From Haloferax marisrubri (GTDB lineage: Archaea > Halobacteriota > Halobacteria > Halobacteriales > Haloferacaceae), in the NCBI RefSeq assembly GCF_001469875.2, contig NZ_LOPW02000017.1:124001-188000 (forward strand): a stretch of DNA of 64,000 bases, written 5' to 3'. Both the position numbers and the translations under genes were made by a program. Each line of letters opens with the position of its first letter. The stretch's first letter is position 1. Positions 34,628 through 42,806 of this stretch are shown here, piece after piece. Under the pieces are notes generated by a model. That model made no database searches. It was not told the DNA's origin and was given only the letters and a program-made list of their open reading frames with translations.

Positions 34628-35425
34628 CTACGCCGCGTGCTTTTCTATCTCGCCTTTGAGCGACGCGGCGTCGAAGTCGTGGTCGGGTCGGATGTTGACG
34701 AAGTCGAGGAAGTCGACGGCGTCCAAGAGCGCCTCGACCTCGTAGGAGTCGAGCGCCGCGGCGACGGCCTGCTTGGGGCCGACGAGCGGTTCGAGCGCGG
34801 CCAGTCCGCAGGCGAGGTCGTACGCGCGGGCGTCGCGCATCCCCTCGTCGTTGACGTTCGTCGCGTCGATGAAGTAGATGCCGTCCTCCCGGACGAGGAC
34901 GTTCTCGGCCCTGAGGTCGCCGTGGGCGAGGTGGTTGTCGTGCATCTCCGCGAGCGCCGCGAACAACTCGGGCGCGAGCCGTTCGACTTCCTCCCGCGGG
35001 GCGGTGTCGAGCGTGTGGAAGTTCGGCAGGTATTCGAGGACGAGCACGCCGAGGCCGTCCACCTCGAACGCCTCGACCGGCGCGGGCGCTTGCAGGCCGA
35101 TGTCGCGGAGTCGTTTCGTCGCTTCGAGTTCGTGTTCGGCCATCTCCAGCGGCGTCCCGAAATGTCCGAAAAAGCCCTCCGTCCCGCTGGAGAACGCGCC
35201 GAGGTTCCGCCCGGTCGTGAACACGGCGTGGACGAGCGAGTTCTGTTTGGAGATGACTTTCACGAACCACTCGTCGTCGACGACCATCGGGGTCGAAAGC
35301 CAGTTGTCCGCCTCGAGAAATCGGATGTGGAGGGTGTCGCGGTCGTATCGCCGGGCGAGTTCGCGGGCGACCGTCTCCAGACGCGGCCACCCGAGGCGGC
35401 CGCGGACGAGCCGACGGAGGTCCAT
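34628..35425 (-). CDS. RIO/ABC1-like serine/threonine protein kinase
   Basis: 265 residues. The catalytic loop HGDLRAENVLV and the metal-binding FIDATNV replace the HRD and DFG motifs of ordinary kinases, as in RIO and APH-type small kinases. The ATP-lysine is probably in WFVKVISKQ. The N-terminal ~60 residues are an extra helical region (LVRGRLGWPRLETVARELAR). It could phosphorylate a protein or a small molecule; no partner is obvious. ORF ends with a UspA gene on the same strand upstream. Confidence 0.8.
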   Translation of the reverse strand: MDLRRLVRGRLGWPRLETVARELARRYDRDTLHIRFLEADNWLSTPMVVDDEWFVKVISKQNSLVHAVFTTGRNLGAFSSGTEGFFGHFGTPLEMAEHELEATKRLRDIGLQAPAPVEAFEVDGLGVLVLEYLPNFHTLDTAPREEVERLAPELFAALAEMHDNHLAHGDLRAENVLVREDGIYFIDATNVNDEGMRDARAYDLACGLAALEPLVGPKQAVAAALDSYEVEALLDAVDFLDFVNIRPDHDFDAASLKGEIEKHAA

Positions 35426-35464
35426 GCACCCCCGTAAGACGAGGGGCGGCTTAACCTCGTGGGC

Positions 35465-35902
35465 CTACGACGATTCCTGTCGGACGGTCAACACGGGCGC
35501 GTCGGAGCCGCGGACGACGCGCTCGGCGACGCTGCCGATGAGATAGCGGTCGATGCCACTTCGACCGTGAGTTCCCATCACGACGAGGTCGATGTCCCGC
35601 TCGTCGGCGTGGCGGATAATCTCGCTCGCGGGGGTTCCCTCTGTGACCGCGGTCTCGACTTCGACGCCGGCCTCGCGGGCCCTCTCGGCGACGCGGCCTA
35701 ACACCTGCTCGCCGCTTTCGAGGAGCGCCTCGCGGACCCGTTCGAGCGAGAGCGCGGGCGCGGCGTAGCCGACCTCGCGCACGTCCGCGACGTAGAGCCC
35801 CACGAGCGTCGCGTCGTAGGTGCGGGCGTGTTCGATGGCGTGGTCCAAGGCGGCGTCCGCACAGTCGCTGCCGTCGGTCGGAAAGAGGATGCGAGAGTAC
35901 AT
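35465..35902 (-). CDS. Universal stress protein (UspA family)
   Basis: 145 residues, one Usp domain. Starts with ILFPTDGSDCADAALDHAIEHA and ends with the ATP-binding motif VVMGTHGRSGIDRYLIGSVAERVVRGSDAPVLTV (G-2x-G-9x-G-S/T pattern intact), so it is probably an ATP-binding Usp. Usps accumulate under stress; no specific role can be inferred. Forty bases separate its stop from the kinase start at 35425. Confidence 0.9.
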   Translation of the reverse strand: MYSRILFPTDGSDCADAALDHAIEHARTYDATLVGLYVADVREVGYAAPALSLERVREALLESGEQVLGRVAERAREAGVEVETAVTEGTPASEIIRHADERDIDLVVMGTHGRSGIDRYLIGSVAERVVRGSDAPVLTVRQESS

Positions 35903-36071
35903 ACGAGAACGTCGGACCGCGGCGCAAAAAGACCCGGACGCCTATTCCCACGCGATGGGAGCGGACGGCCGGGGCAGTCGGCCCGAAAGCGGTCGGCCGC
36001 GCCGCCAACGGTAGTTCGATTCTTCATGGTCGTTCGATTAGTTTATGTCCGACACGGCGATAGTTGGTCGC

Positions 36072-37214
36072 ATGGACTTCGACATCCCGGCCGAACACCG
36101 GATGATTCGCGACACCGTCCGCGAGTTCTGCGAGGAAGAAATCGCGCCCATCGCGCAGGACATCGAGGACGAACACCGGTTCCCCGCGGAGATATTCGAC
36201 CAGTTGGCCGAACTGGACGTGATGGGCGTCCCCATCGACGAGGCGTACGGCGGCCTCGGCGGCGACCAGTTGATGTACGCCCTCGTCGTGGAGGAGCTCG
36301 GTCGCGTCTCGGGCGGTATCGGCCTGTCGTACGCCGCCCACGTCAGCCTCGCGTCGAAGCCCATCGAGCTGTTCGGCACCGACGAGCAGAAGGAGCGCTG
36401 GCTCACGCCGCTGGCGACCGGCGAGTACCTCGGCGGCTGGGCGCTGACCGAGCCCGGTTCCGGGAGCGACGCCAGCGACATGGACACGGTCGCAGAGCGG
36501 GACGGCGACGGCTACGTCATCAACGGAACGAAGCAGTTCATCACGAACGCGAGCGTCGCCGGCTCGGTCCTCGTGAAGGCCGTCACGGACCCCGGCGCGG
36601 GCTACGACGGCATCTCGACGTTCATCGTCGACCCCGAGAACGACGACGGCTTCGAGGTGACGACCGAGTGGGACAAGATGGGCCTCAACTGCTCGCCGAC
36701 CTGCGAGCTCTCCTTCGACGACTGCTGGGTCCCGGAGGACCGACTCCTCGGCGAGGAGGGCGAGGGCTGGAAGCAGACCATGAAGACGCTCGACGGCGGC
36801 CGCATCTCCATCGCGGCGCTCTCGGTCGGGCTCGCCGAGGGCGCGTACGGCCACGCGAAATCGTACGCCCAAGAGCGCGAGCAGTTCGACCGGCCGATTT
36901 CGAAGTTCGACGCCATCCGCGACAAGCTCGTCTCGATGCACCGCAAGACCGAGCGCGCGCGACTACTCACCCACAAGGCGGCGACGCGGTACGACGCCGG
37001 CGAGCGAGTCAGCCGGGAGTCCGCGCTGGCGAAACTCGACGCCTCGGAGGCCGCCCGCGAGGTCGCCGAGGACGCGGTGCAGGTGCTCGGCGGCTACGGG
37101 TACACGACCGATTTCGCCCCCCAGCGGTTCTACCGCGACGCGAAGCTCATGGAAATCGGCGAGGGGACGAGCGAGATTCAACACCTCATCATCGGCCGCG
37201 AACTCGGCCTCTGA
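36072..37214 (+). CDS. Acyl-CoA dehydrogenase
   Basis: 380 residues from ATG 36072, the usual length for the family; ATG 36045 would add nine residues. The fold is three-part: helical N-terminus (FDIPAEHRMIRDTVREFCEEEIAP), middle beta domain (GGWALTEPGSGSDASDMDTVAERDG) and C-terminal helices with DAVQVLGGYGYTTDF and EIGEGTSEIQHLIIGREL. The Glu in EIGEGT fits the catalytic base position. It oxidises acyl-CoA to enoyl-CoA using FAD and passes electrons to ETF. Single gene; chain-length preference unknown. Confidence 0.9.
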   Translation: MDFDIPAEHRMIRDTVREFCEEEIAPIAQDIEDEHRFPAEIFDQLAELDVMGVPIDEAYGGLGGDQLMYALVVEELGRVSGGIGLSYAAHVSLASKPIELFGTDEQKERWLTPLATGEYLGGWALTEPGSGSDASDMDTVAERDGDGYVINGTKQFITNASVAGSVLVKAVTDPGAGYDGISTFIVDPENDDGFEVTTEWDKMGLNCSPTCELSFDDCWVPEDRLLGEEGEGWKQTMKTLDGGRISIAALSVGLAEGAYGHAKSYAQEREQFDRPISKFDAIRDKLVSMHRKTERARLLTHKAATRYDAGERVSRESALAKLDASEAAREVAEDAVQVLGGYGYTTDFAPQRFYRDAKLMEIGEGTSEIQHLIIGRELGL

Positions 37215-37238
37215 GCGGCCGTCGAGTTCGGCGACGAC

Positions 37239-37694
37239 TCACTCCGACTCGGCCATCGCCGACAGTCGGGCGACGTAGGAGAAACTGCGGACGTGGTCTT
37301 CTTCTGTCGGCGCGTCCTCGAAGTCCGAGGGGACGGTAAAGGAGACGACGCGCTCGCGAATCGTGTCGTGCGGCTCGTCGCCTATCCAGCCGATATCGCG
37401 GTAGTACGACGCCATCTCCAGCGCGCCGCGACCGCCGAGCCGTTCGACGAGGTGGACACACCAGTCGAGGAGCACGCGCTCGGCCCGCGGGGTCCGGGGA
37501 ATCTCGTCGAGGAACGGCTCGCCGTCCGACGTGACCACGGCGGTCGTCGCGAGGAGGCGCTCGTGAGCCACGTCGCTCCACGTCCGATTTGTCGGCGCGT
37601 CGACCCAGTCGAACGACCGGTCGCCGGCCTCCCGTCTGAGTCCGGGGCCGGTCTGGTCGTCGGCGACGTTGGGATGACGTGACTCGCGCGGCAT
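37239..37694 (-). CDS. Stand-alone ArlD/E-domain protein
   Basis: 151 residues. The C-terminal half (about 70-150) matches the archaellum ArlD/E domain. It has LLDWCVHLVERLGGRGAL, a Y-R-D-I-GWI segment, then the acidic linker and FSYVARLSAMAE, all aligning with the ends of ArlCE and of the protein at 41423-41983 in this window. The N-terminal 60 residues are not recognised. ArlD/E domains form the cytoplasmic ring linking CheF and the motor, so this may be a paralogue acting in switching or signalling. It begins the motility island and is divergent from a histidine kinase. Confidence 0.65.
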   Translation of the reverse strand: MPRESRHPNVADDQTGPGLRREAGDRSFDWVDAPTNRTWSDVAHERLLATTAVVTSDGEPFLDEIPRTPRAERVLLDWCVHLVERLGGRGALEMASYYRDIGWIGDEPHDTIRERVVSFTVPSDFEDAPTEEDHVRSFSYVARLSAMAESE

Positions 37695-37891
37695 CTATCC
37701 CTGCGTGTGCGTCCGTCCGAATTAAGCGTTCGGGCGGCAGTCCGCGAGTTGACATGTCTTCGGATCGCGCGGGCCACGATGCGGGTTTGTAGTGTTATAA
37801 CTGATAACTCGAAGTACTACGTGAGTAGAGAACGGTCGGTTCGGGTTCGTCGCTCAATCGTGTGGGGTATTTATGTCTCTGGCAAGTTCGA

Positions 37892-37926
37892 TATCAGACT
37901 TGATAGATAGGACGAACTGCTTAAGT
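37892..37926 (+). promoter_or_regulatory. Motility-type dyad TATCA-N4-TGATA and TATA box before the histidine kinase
   Basis: The dyad TATCAGACTTGATA occupies 37892-37905. Fourteen bases after its edge comes CTTAAG (37920-37925), a TATA-like hexamer. The same arrangement is found at five other motility or chemotaxis promoters here. Transcription would start near 37950, and the kinase ATG is at 38021 (an in-frame GTG is at 37961). The remaining part of the 37695-38020 gap holds an AT-rich stretch near 37790-37810 on the ArlD/E-like gene's side. Confidence 0.65.
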
Positions 37927-38020
37927 TCCGAACCGCCTACACGTTTGATATCGCTCCGATGTGACACTCATCGGAAAGAACAGTTCCAAGAGAGTCACAG
38001 ATGCGAATCACGACCACTAC

Positions 38021-40147
38021 ATGACCGGCGTTGGGCAGTTCCCGTACGCGTACGCGCTGTTCGCCGCGGGTATCCTCGCTGGAGTCGTGACGCTCGTCGT
38101 TCTCGGTCGGTTTCGGCTCTACTCGCGGCGCGTCCGCCTCCCGTTCGCGATTTTGACGCTCTCCGGCAGTATCTGGGCCACCGCGTACGGGTTCGTCTTC
38201 CTCGCGACGACGCCGGGCGCCGAACTGTTCTACGCACATCTCTCGTGGGCCGGCGCGGCCATCCTCCCCACCATCTGGCTCGTCTTCGCGCTCGTCTACG
38301 CCGGCGAAGACCAACTTCTCACCACACAGATGCTCGGCTTCCTCTCTATCGAGCCGGGCGTCGCAATCGCCCTCGCCCTGACGAACCACTCTCACGGCCT
38401 GCTTGGGTCGCCGCTCAACCTCTGGACGGCCGCGCAGACGGACCGACTCGGTATCCCTGGCCCGGGTCTCCTCGGCCCACTCGGCCCCGAACTCCTCCTC
38501 CTCGCCCACGTTGTTTACGGGGCCGGCGTCGCCCTCGTCGGCGTGACCGTCGTCGGGAAGACGTATCTCAAGAGTTCGAACATCCACCGGCGACAGGCCG
38601 GATTCCTCGTCGTCGCCGGACTGATTCCCATCGGCGCGCTCGTCGGCGAGTTCTTCTTCCCAATCCGCGTCAACCCGGTTCCCGTCTCCCTCGGGGTCAG
38701 TTCGGTCGTCGTGCTCTGGGCGCTGTTCAGACACCAACTGTTCGATATCACGCCCATCGCCCGCGACGCGATTCTCTCCGAGATGCGTGACGCCGTCGTC
38801 GTCCTCGACGGGCAGGACCGAATCGTCGAGTCGAACGGTGCCGCCTCGGAGCTGTTGGAGCGCCCTGTTTCCGAGTGCATCGGCGAGTCCGTCCTCGAAA
38901 GCGTCCGCGTTCCGTCCGAGGTTCGGTCGGTGCTGGACGGTCGAGACAGAGCCGAAGCCGTCGTCGAAGACGGCGGCACGTGTCGCTACTTCGAGGTCCG
39001 GTCCGAATCGCTCGGCGACCGGACTCGCGACCGCGCGCGCCTGCTCGTGTTCTACGACGTGACCGAGCGCCGCCGCACCGAAGAGGAGTTCCGCGCGCTC
39101 ATCGAGAACTCGCGGGACGTCATCACCGTCCTCGACGAGGACGGCGAGCGGACCTACACCAGCCCCTCGATGACCGAGGTGCTCGGCTATCAGACCGACG
39201 CGCTCGTCGGGGAGTCGGTGCTCGACCTCGTCCACCCCGAGGACAGAGACCGGGTCGCCGACTCCCTCAACGCGGTCATCACCGGCGACTCGCCCGTGCG
39301 CGAGGAGTTCAGAATCCGCCACAAGAACGGTACGTGGCGGCGGTTCGAGACGGTCGGCGTCGACCTCCTCGACGACCCCGCCGTCGACGGCGTCGTGTTG
39401 AACTCCCGGGACGTGACGAGCCGCCATCGCTACGAACAGCGTCTCCGGGTGTTGAACCGCGTCCTCCGGCACGACCTCAGAAACGACATGAACGTCATCC
39501 TCGGCCACGCCGACCTCCTCCTCGACGAACGCATCCCCGCCGAGTCGAAGGACCACGCCCGGACGATAAAGCGGAAGGCGTCGTCGCTCGTCGAACTCGG
39601 CGAGCAGACCCGGCACATCGACACGACGCTCACCCGCGGGTCGTCCGGGCTCGAACCCGTCGAGGTGGTCGAGCGCATCGAGGCGCAGTTAGACGACATC
39701 GAGTCCGACTACCCCGAAGTCATCATCCACCGGAACTTCCCCGACGAGATGTGGGTCTCGGCGGACGACCTCATCGAGTCGGCCATCAAGCACCTCATCG
39801 ACAACGCGCTCGAACACAACGACCGCGTCATTCCGGAGGTCGGCGTCACGGTCGAGCGGAGCGCGATGTCGGCCGACTACGTGGAGATTCGAATCGCCGA
39901 CAACGGGCCGGGCGTCCCCGACGCCGAGCTCTCCGTCCTCGAATCCGGGACGGAGACGCCGCTCCAGCACATCAGCGGCCTCGGACTCTGGTTGGTTCAG
40001 TGGATAATCGACCGCTCGAACGGTCGGCTCCGGTTCACGGAGAACGAGCCCAGAGGGACCGTCGCAATCGTCGGACTCCGGAGCGCCGACCGAGCGGCGT
40101 CCATCAGCGACGGCGGAACGGTGACGAGCGAGTCGGAGACGGACTAA
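38021..40147 (+). CDS. Sensor histidine kinase with 7TM sensor and two PAS domains
   Basis: 708 residues from ATG 38021; a GTG at 37961 would extend it by 20. An N-terminal seven-helix 7TM domain (about 1-215) is followed by a PAS domain (about 225-335), a second PAS with PAC (ALIENSRDVITVLDEDGERTYTSPS, about 340-460) and the kinase core. The phospho-accepting His is in VLRHDLRNDMNVIL (about 485), the N box is HLIDNALEHND, and the G boxes are ADNGPGVPD and GLGLWLVQW. No response regulator is adjacent. The shared motility dyad upstream suggests it belongs to the motility regulon or feeds it. Confidence 0.88.
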   Translation: MTGVGQFPYAYALFAAGILAGVVTLVVLGRFRLYSRRVRLPFAILTLSGSIWATAYGFVFLATTPGAELFYAHLSWAGAAILPTIWLVFALVYAGEDQLLTTQMLGFLSIEPGVAIALALTNHSHGLLGSPLNLWTAAQTDRLGIPGPGLLGPLGPELLLLAHVVYGAGVALVGVTVVGKTYLKSSNIHRRQAGFLVVAGLIPIGALVGEFFFPIRVNPVPVSLGVSSVVVLWALFRHQLFDITPIARDAILSEMRDAVVVLDGQDRIVESNGAASELLERPVSECIGESVLESVRVPSEVRSVLDGRDRAEAVVEDGGTCRYFEVRSESLGDRTRDRARLLVFYDVTERRRTEEEFRALIENSRDVITVLDEDGERTYTSPSMTEVLGYQTDALVGESVLDLVHPEDRDRVADSLNAVITGDSPVREEFRIRHKNGTWRRFETVGVDLLDDPAVDGVVLNSRDVTSRHRYEQRLRVLNRVLRHDLRNDMNVILGHADLLLDERIPAESKDHARTIKRKASSLVELGEQTRHIDTTLTRGSSGLEPVEVVERIEAQLDDIESDYPEVIIHRNFPDEMWVSADDLIESAIKHLIDNALEHNDRVIPEVGVTVERSAMSADYVEIRIADNGPGVPDAELSVLESGTETPLQHISGLGLWLVQWIIDRSNGRLRFTENEPRGTVAIVGLRSADRAASISDGGTVTSESETD

Positions 40148-40225
40148 TTGCTGGGAGAATAACTCGGTACCGACCGAACCGCGTCCGAACGCAGGAAAAC
40201 GAGACGACCCGAGAGCCGAGCGTGT

Positions 40226-41317
40226 TCAGGCCGCGTCCCGGAGGCGTACCGCGAGCCTGTGTGCGCCCTCGGCCGGGGCGACAACCGGGTCGTCGGGGAC
40301 GACCACGTTCACCGGGCGGTCGAGTTCCGCGGCGAGACGCGCTTCGAACTCCTCGACTAGACCGGGGATGCACGCCATCCCGCCGGTGACGACGAGCGGG
40401 CGGGCGCGAGCGAGCTGGTAAGTCTTCATGTGCGAGTTCGCCAGCCGCGAGAAGAAGTCGCCGAGTTCGGCGACCGCGCTGTCGAGGTAGTCGTCCAGCG
40501 GCTCCATCACGCCCCGCTCGACGGTGAACTCGTGTGCGCCCTCGGCCTCGCGTTCGACCGCGTCGGTAAAGGGCTCGAAGCCGTCGAAGTCGGCGCGGGT
40601 CTCCTTGTACTCGCGGGCGGTGGCGGGGTCGATAGCCACTCGCCCGTCGGTCTCGGCTTCGACCGCCTCGGCGATGCGCCGGTCGACGCGGTCGCCGGAC
40701 GCCTCCGCGGAGACGAACGGGAGCAACCGCTCTCCGCGTCGGTACGCGCACGCTTCGAGGTTCGTCGCGCCGAGGTTGACAGCGACGAACACCTCGTCGA
40801 GCGCCTCCATGCCGTCGCCGAGCGCCGGAATCGACGCGCACAGCGATTCGGGGACGCCCCGCGCGAGCGCCTCGCCGATGCCGCACTCGCCGACCGCGGT
40901 GCCGAAGTTGGCGAGACCGACCTCGTCGTCGACGGTCGGCATCGCGTAGACGACGGCGCTCTCCGCGGGGAGGTCGTGTCGCTCGCAGAGTTCGCGGACG
41001 AACCGCTCGAAGCGCTCGGCGTCGCGGGCGGTCGCGGGGACGCCCGAGCGGAGCATGAACTCCCCTCGTTCGGAGGGCTGTCGGAGCGCCTCCCCGCCGT
41101 GGCGGCCGCTCCCGTCGCCGGCGAGCGCGCCCTCGTCTTCGTCGTCATCGCCGACGAGGCACGAAGGGAGCCGAACCGTCGTCGCGGCGTCGCCGTCGTC
41201 GAAGACGAGCGCGGTCCGGGCGCTCCCGAACTTGACGCCGACGGCCGTCGGCGCGCCGCTCTCGCCGGCTTCGTTCGTCGCGTCGGCGCCGTTAGCGGCG
41301 GCTCTGTCGTTCGTCAT
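40226..41317 (-). CDS. Actin/Hsp70-superfamily ATPase-like protein
   Basis: 363 residues. The sequence shows the three ASKHA elements in order: a phosphate-1-like strand-turn VGVKFGSARTALVF (about 26-39), a phosphate-2-like VAVNLGATNLEACAYR (about 180-195) and the adenosine motif PLVVTGGMACIPGLVEEF (about 310-327). It resembles MreB/FtsA/Hsp70 ATPase domains without a substrate-binding domain. The canonical Asp of phosphate 1 is replaced by Lys (VKFG), and phosphate 2 lacks the usual Asp (VNLG), so activity is open to question. It follows an ArlD/E-like gene on the same strand by 105 bases, so a role in cell shape or positioning of the motility machinery is possible. Confidence 0.65.
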   Translation of the reverse strand: MTNDRAAANGADATNEAGESGAPTAVGVKFGSARTALVFDDGDAATTVRLPSCLVGDDDEDEGALAGDGSGRHGGEALRQPSERGEFMLRSGVPATARDAERFERFVRELCERHDLPAESAVVYAMPTVDDEVGLANFGTAVGECGIGEALARGVPESLCASIPALGDGMEALDEVFVAVNLGATNLEACAYRRGERLLPFVSAEASGDRVDRRIAEAVEAETDGRVAIDPATAREYKETRADFDGFEPFTDAVEREAEGAHEFTVERGVMEPLDDYLDSAVAELGDFFSRLANSHMKTYQLARARPLVVTGGMACIPGLVEEFEARLAAELDRPVNVVVPDDPVVAPAEGAHRLAVRLRDAA

Positions 41318-41422
41318 GCGGTATCAACTCGATTCGGACTCGGCGGGCGGGTGATGCGCGCAGTCATGGTATACACTCGGTTGTCGGAAGGAGAGACCGT
41401 GTTCGAGACCCGGCGGTCGGCG

Positions 41423-41983
41423 TCACACCATCGAGGAGAGACGGGCGACGTAGACCAGGCTCAGCAGGTGGTCGTCGACGTCGAGGTCGGTCGGTTCGTC
41501 GACGTCGGCGGAGAAGCCGAGGAGGTAGTCCCGGAGCGTCTCCTCGACGTCGGGCGTGACCCAGTCGACCGTCTGGTAGTACCGGAGGGCGTCCATCGCC
41601 CGCTTGAACCCGCCTTTGAGGACGAGAAACTCGAGCCAGTCGAAGACGACGCGCTCCGCGCCGTACTTGTCCGGAAGCGAGCGGAGGTACGGCTTTTCGA
41701 CGCCGTCTTCCTCGCCGCGAGACTGGTGGACGAGCAGGTGTTCGAGCTGGCTCGACCGGAGCGCCTCGGACGCCTCCTGTCGGCTCCGGTCGAAAAGCGG
41801 GTTGTCGAACCGGAAGGGGCTCCGGTCGTCGAACCGGCCGTCGTCGAAGCGGCTGTCATCGAATCTACCGTCATCGAATCTACCGTCATCGAATCGGCCG
41901 TCGCCGTTCCGTCTGGGTCGTGGGGCGTCACGCGCGATACGTCGAAGTTCGTCTGGGTCGTATTCGTCCGGGTCCAAGTACAT
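41423..41983 (-). CDS. ArlD/E-domain protein with GRFDD repeats
   Basis: 186 residues. The N-terminus (1-25) is DPDEYDPDELRR. Residues ~30-58 consist of GRFDD-type pentapeptides, coded by near-identical 15-bp units (about 41825-41905). The C-terminal ArlD/E domain (about 95-186) has VVFDWLEFLVLKGGFKRA, a YYQTVDWV segment and VDDHLLSLVYVARLSSMV. It is preceded by the motility dyad at 42135-42148, so it is probably regulated with cheY and arlA. Likely a component or regulator of the archaellum cytoplasmic ring. Confidence 0.75.
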   Translation of the reverse strand: MYLDPDEYDPDELRRIARDAPRPRRNGDGRFDDGRFDDGRFDDSRFDDGRFDDRSPFRFDNPLFDRSRQEASEALRSSQLEHLLVHQSRGEEDGVEKPYLRSLPDKYGAERVVFDWLEFLVLKGGFKRAMDALRYYQTVDWVTPDVEETLRDYLLGFSADVDEPTDLDVDDHLLSLVYVARLSSMV

Positions 41984-42114
41984 GGGTCACCTCGTTCAGG
42001 ACGGCACGATTCCCCCCAAGTCCCCCGACTCAGGGCGGCGGAGAGCGCAGAGCGCTGTCCGTGGTGTCACACGCGATATCGCACCGTGTCGGTGAAAGCA
42101 TTCGAAGGGGGCGA

Positions 42115-42148
42115 CATAAATCTATTCGAGGCGCTATCAGAACTGATA
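42115..42148 (-). promoter_or_regulatory. Motility-type dyad and TATA box before the ArlD/E-like gene
   Basis: The dyad TATCAGAACTGATA (plus-strand reading) spans 42135-42148 with arms TATCAG and CTGATA. Reading the minus strand, TTTATG begins 14 bases beyond the dyad at 42120. The start codon of the ArlD/E-like gene at 41983 is about 135 bases further. No plus-strand gene faces this site. The rest of the 41984-42272 gap shows nothing else. Confidence 0.7.
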
Positions 42149-42272
42149 TCTCCGGTCGAACACCGAGACGTCGAGGGCAGTATCGTTGGCGGCTCGGCTC
42201 GGCGGACTCGGTCGGCGCTCGACGTGTTCACTCCGGGCGAGAGTCTCGTCGAAATTCGGCGGAAAAACAGCG

Positions 42273-42782
42273 CTAGAGGACGTGATTGCCGCTTTTTGCG
42301 CTCCGAACGCGGAGGTCGCCGGTCTCGCTGTCGAGCTCCAACGAGCGGCCGTGGGAACCGCCGACGTCCTCGGCGACGACGTCGATACCGAACCCGTCCA
42401 GCGTCGTTCGCGTCGCGGCGACGTTTCTGTCGCCGATACTGCCGTCGCCGTCGGCCGAAGTGAAGTCGAACATCGTGCTTCCCCCGGCGATTTTCGCGAC
42501 GACGCGGTCGATGTCCGCCCCGGCGGCTCGCATCTCCGAGAGCAGGAGCTCGATGCCGGTGTCGACGAACTTCGCCGGCTCGCCGCCGTCGTCCGCCTCC
42601 GGGAGCATCGCGTGTGCGAGACCGGAGACGCCGGTCTCGGGGTCGTACAACGCGACGCCGATACAGGAGCCGAGACCGCTCGTCGTCAGCGTGCTCTCGT
42701 CGCCGGAGACGGCGTAGTCGGCGATTCCGACCTTGATTCGACCGGAGCGGGCCGCGGGCGTGTCCGTGGTGTATACTTGCAT
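42273..42782 (-). CDS. cheD: Chemoreceptor glutamine deamidase CheD
   Basis: 169 residues. Catalytic set: Cys40 in GLGSCIGVALYD, His57 in GLAHAMLP and the Thr of AGGSTMFDF. CheD deamidates glutamines of chemoreceptors in the cytoplasm, and its activity is tuned by CheC. It follows cheC by 24 bases on the same strand, forming a cheY-cheC-cheD operon. Confidence 0.95.
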   Translation of the reverse strand: MQVYTTDTPAARSGRIKVGIADYAVSGDESTLTTSGLGSCIGVALYDPETGVSGLAHAMLPEADDGGEPAKFVDTGIELLLSEMRAAGADIDRVVAKIAGGSTMFDFTSADGDGSIGDRNVAATRTTLDGFGIDVVAEDVGGSHGRSLELDSETGDLRVRSAKSGNHVL

Positions 42783-42806
42783 TGCTGAGGTGCCTCTACG
42801 GAGGGT

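Noticed and set aside
37789-37815. TTATCAGTTATAAC on the minus strand near the ArlD/E-like gene as a seventh motility dyad
   Set aside because: Only one arm matches well and no TATA-like hexamer lies 14 bases downstream.
41318-41345. TATCAACTCGATTC before the actin-like gene as a motility dyad
   Set aside because: The right arm does not match TGATA and there is no TATA box at the expected distance; the gene is more likely read through from the ArlD/E-like gene.
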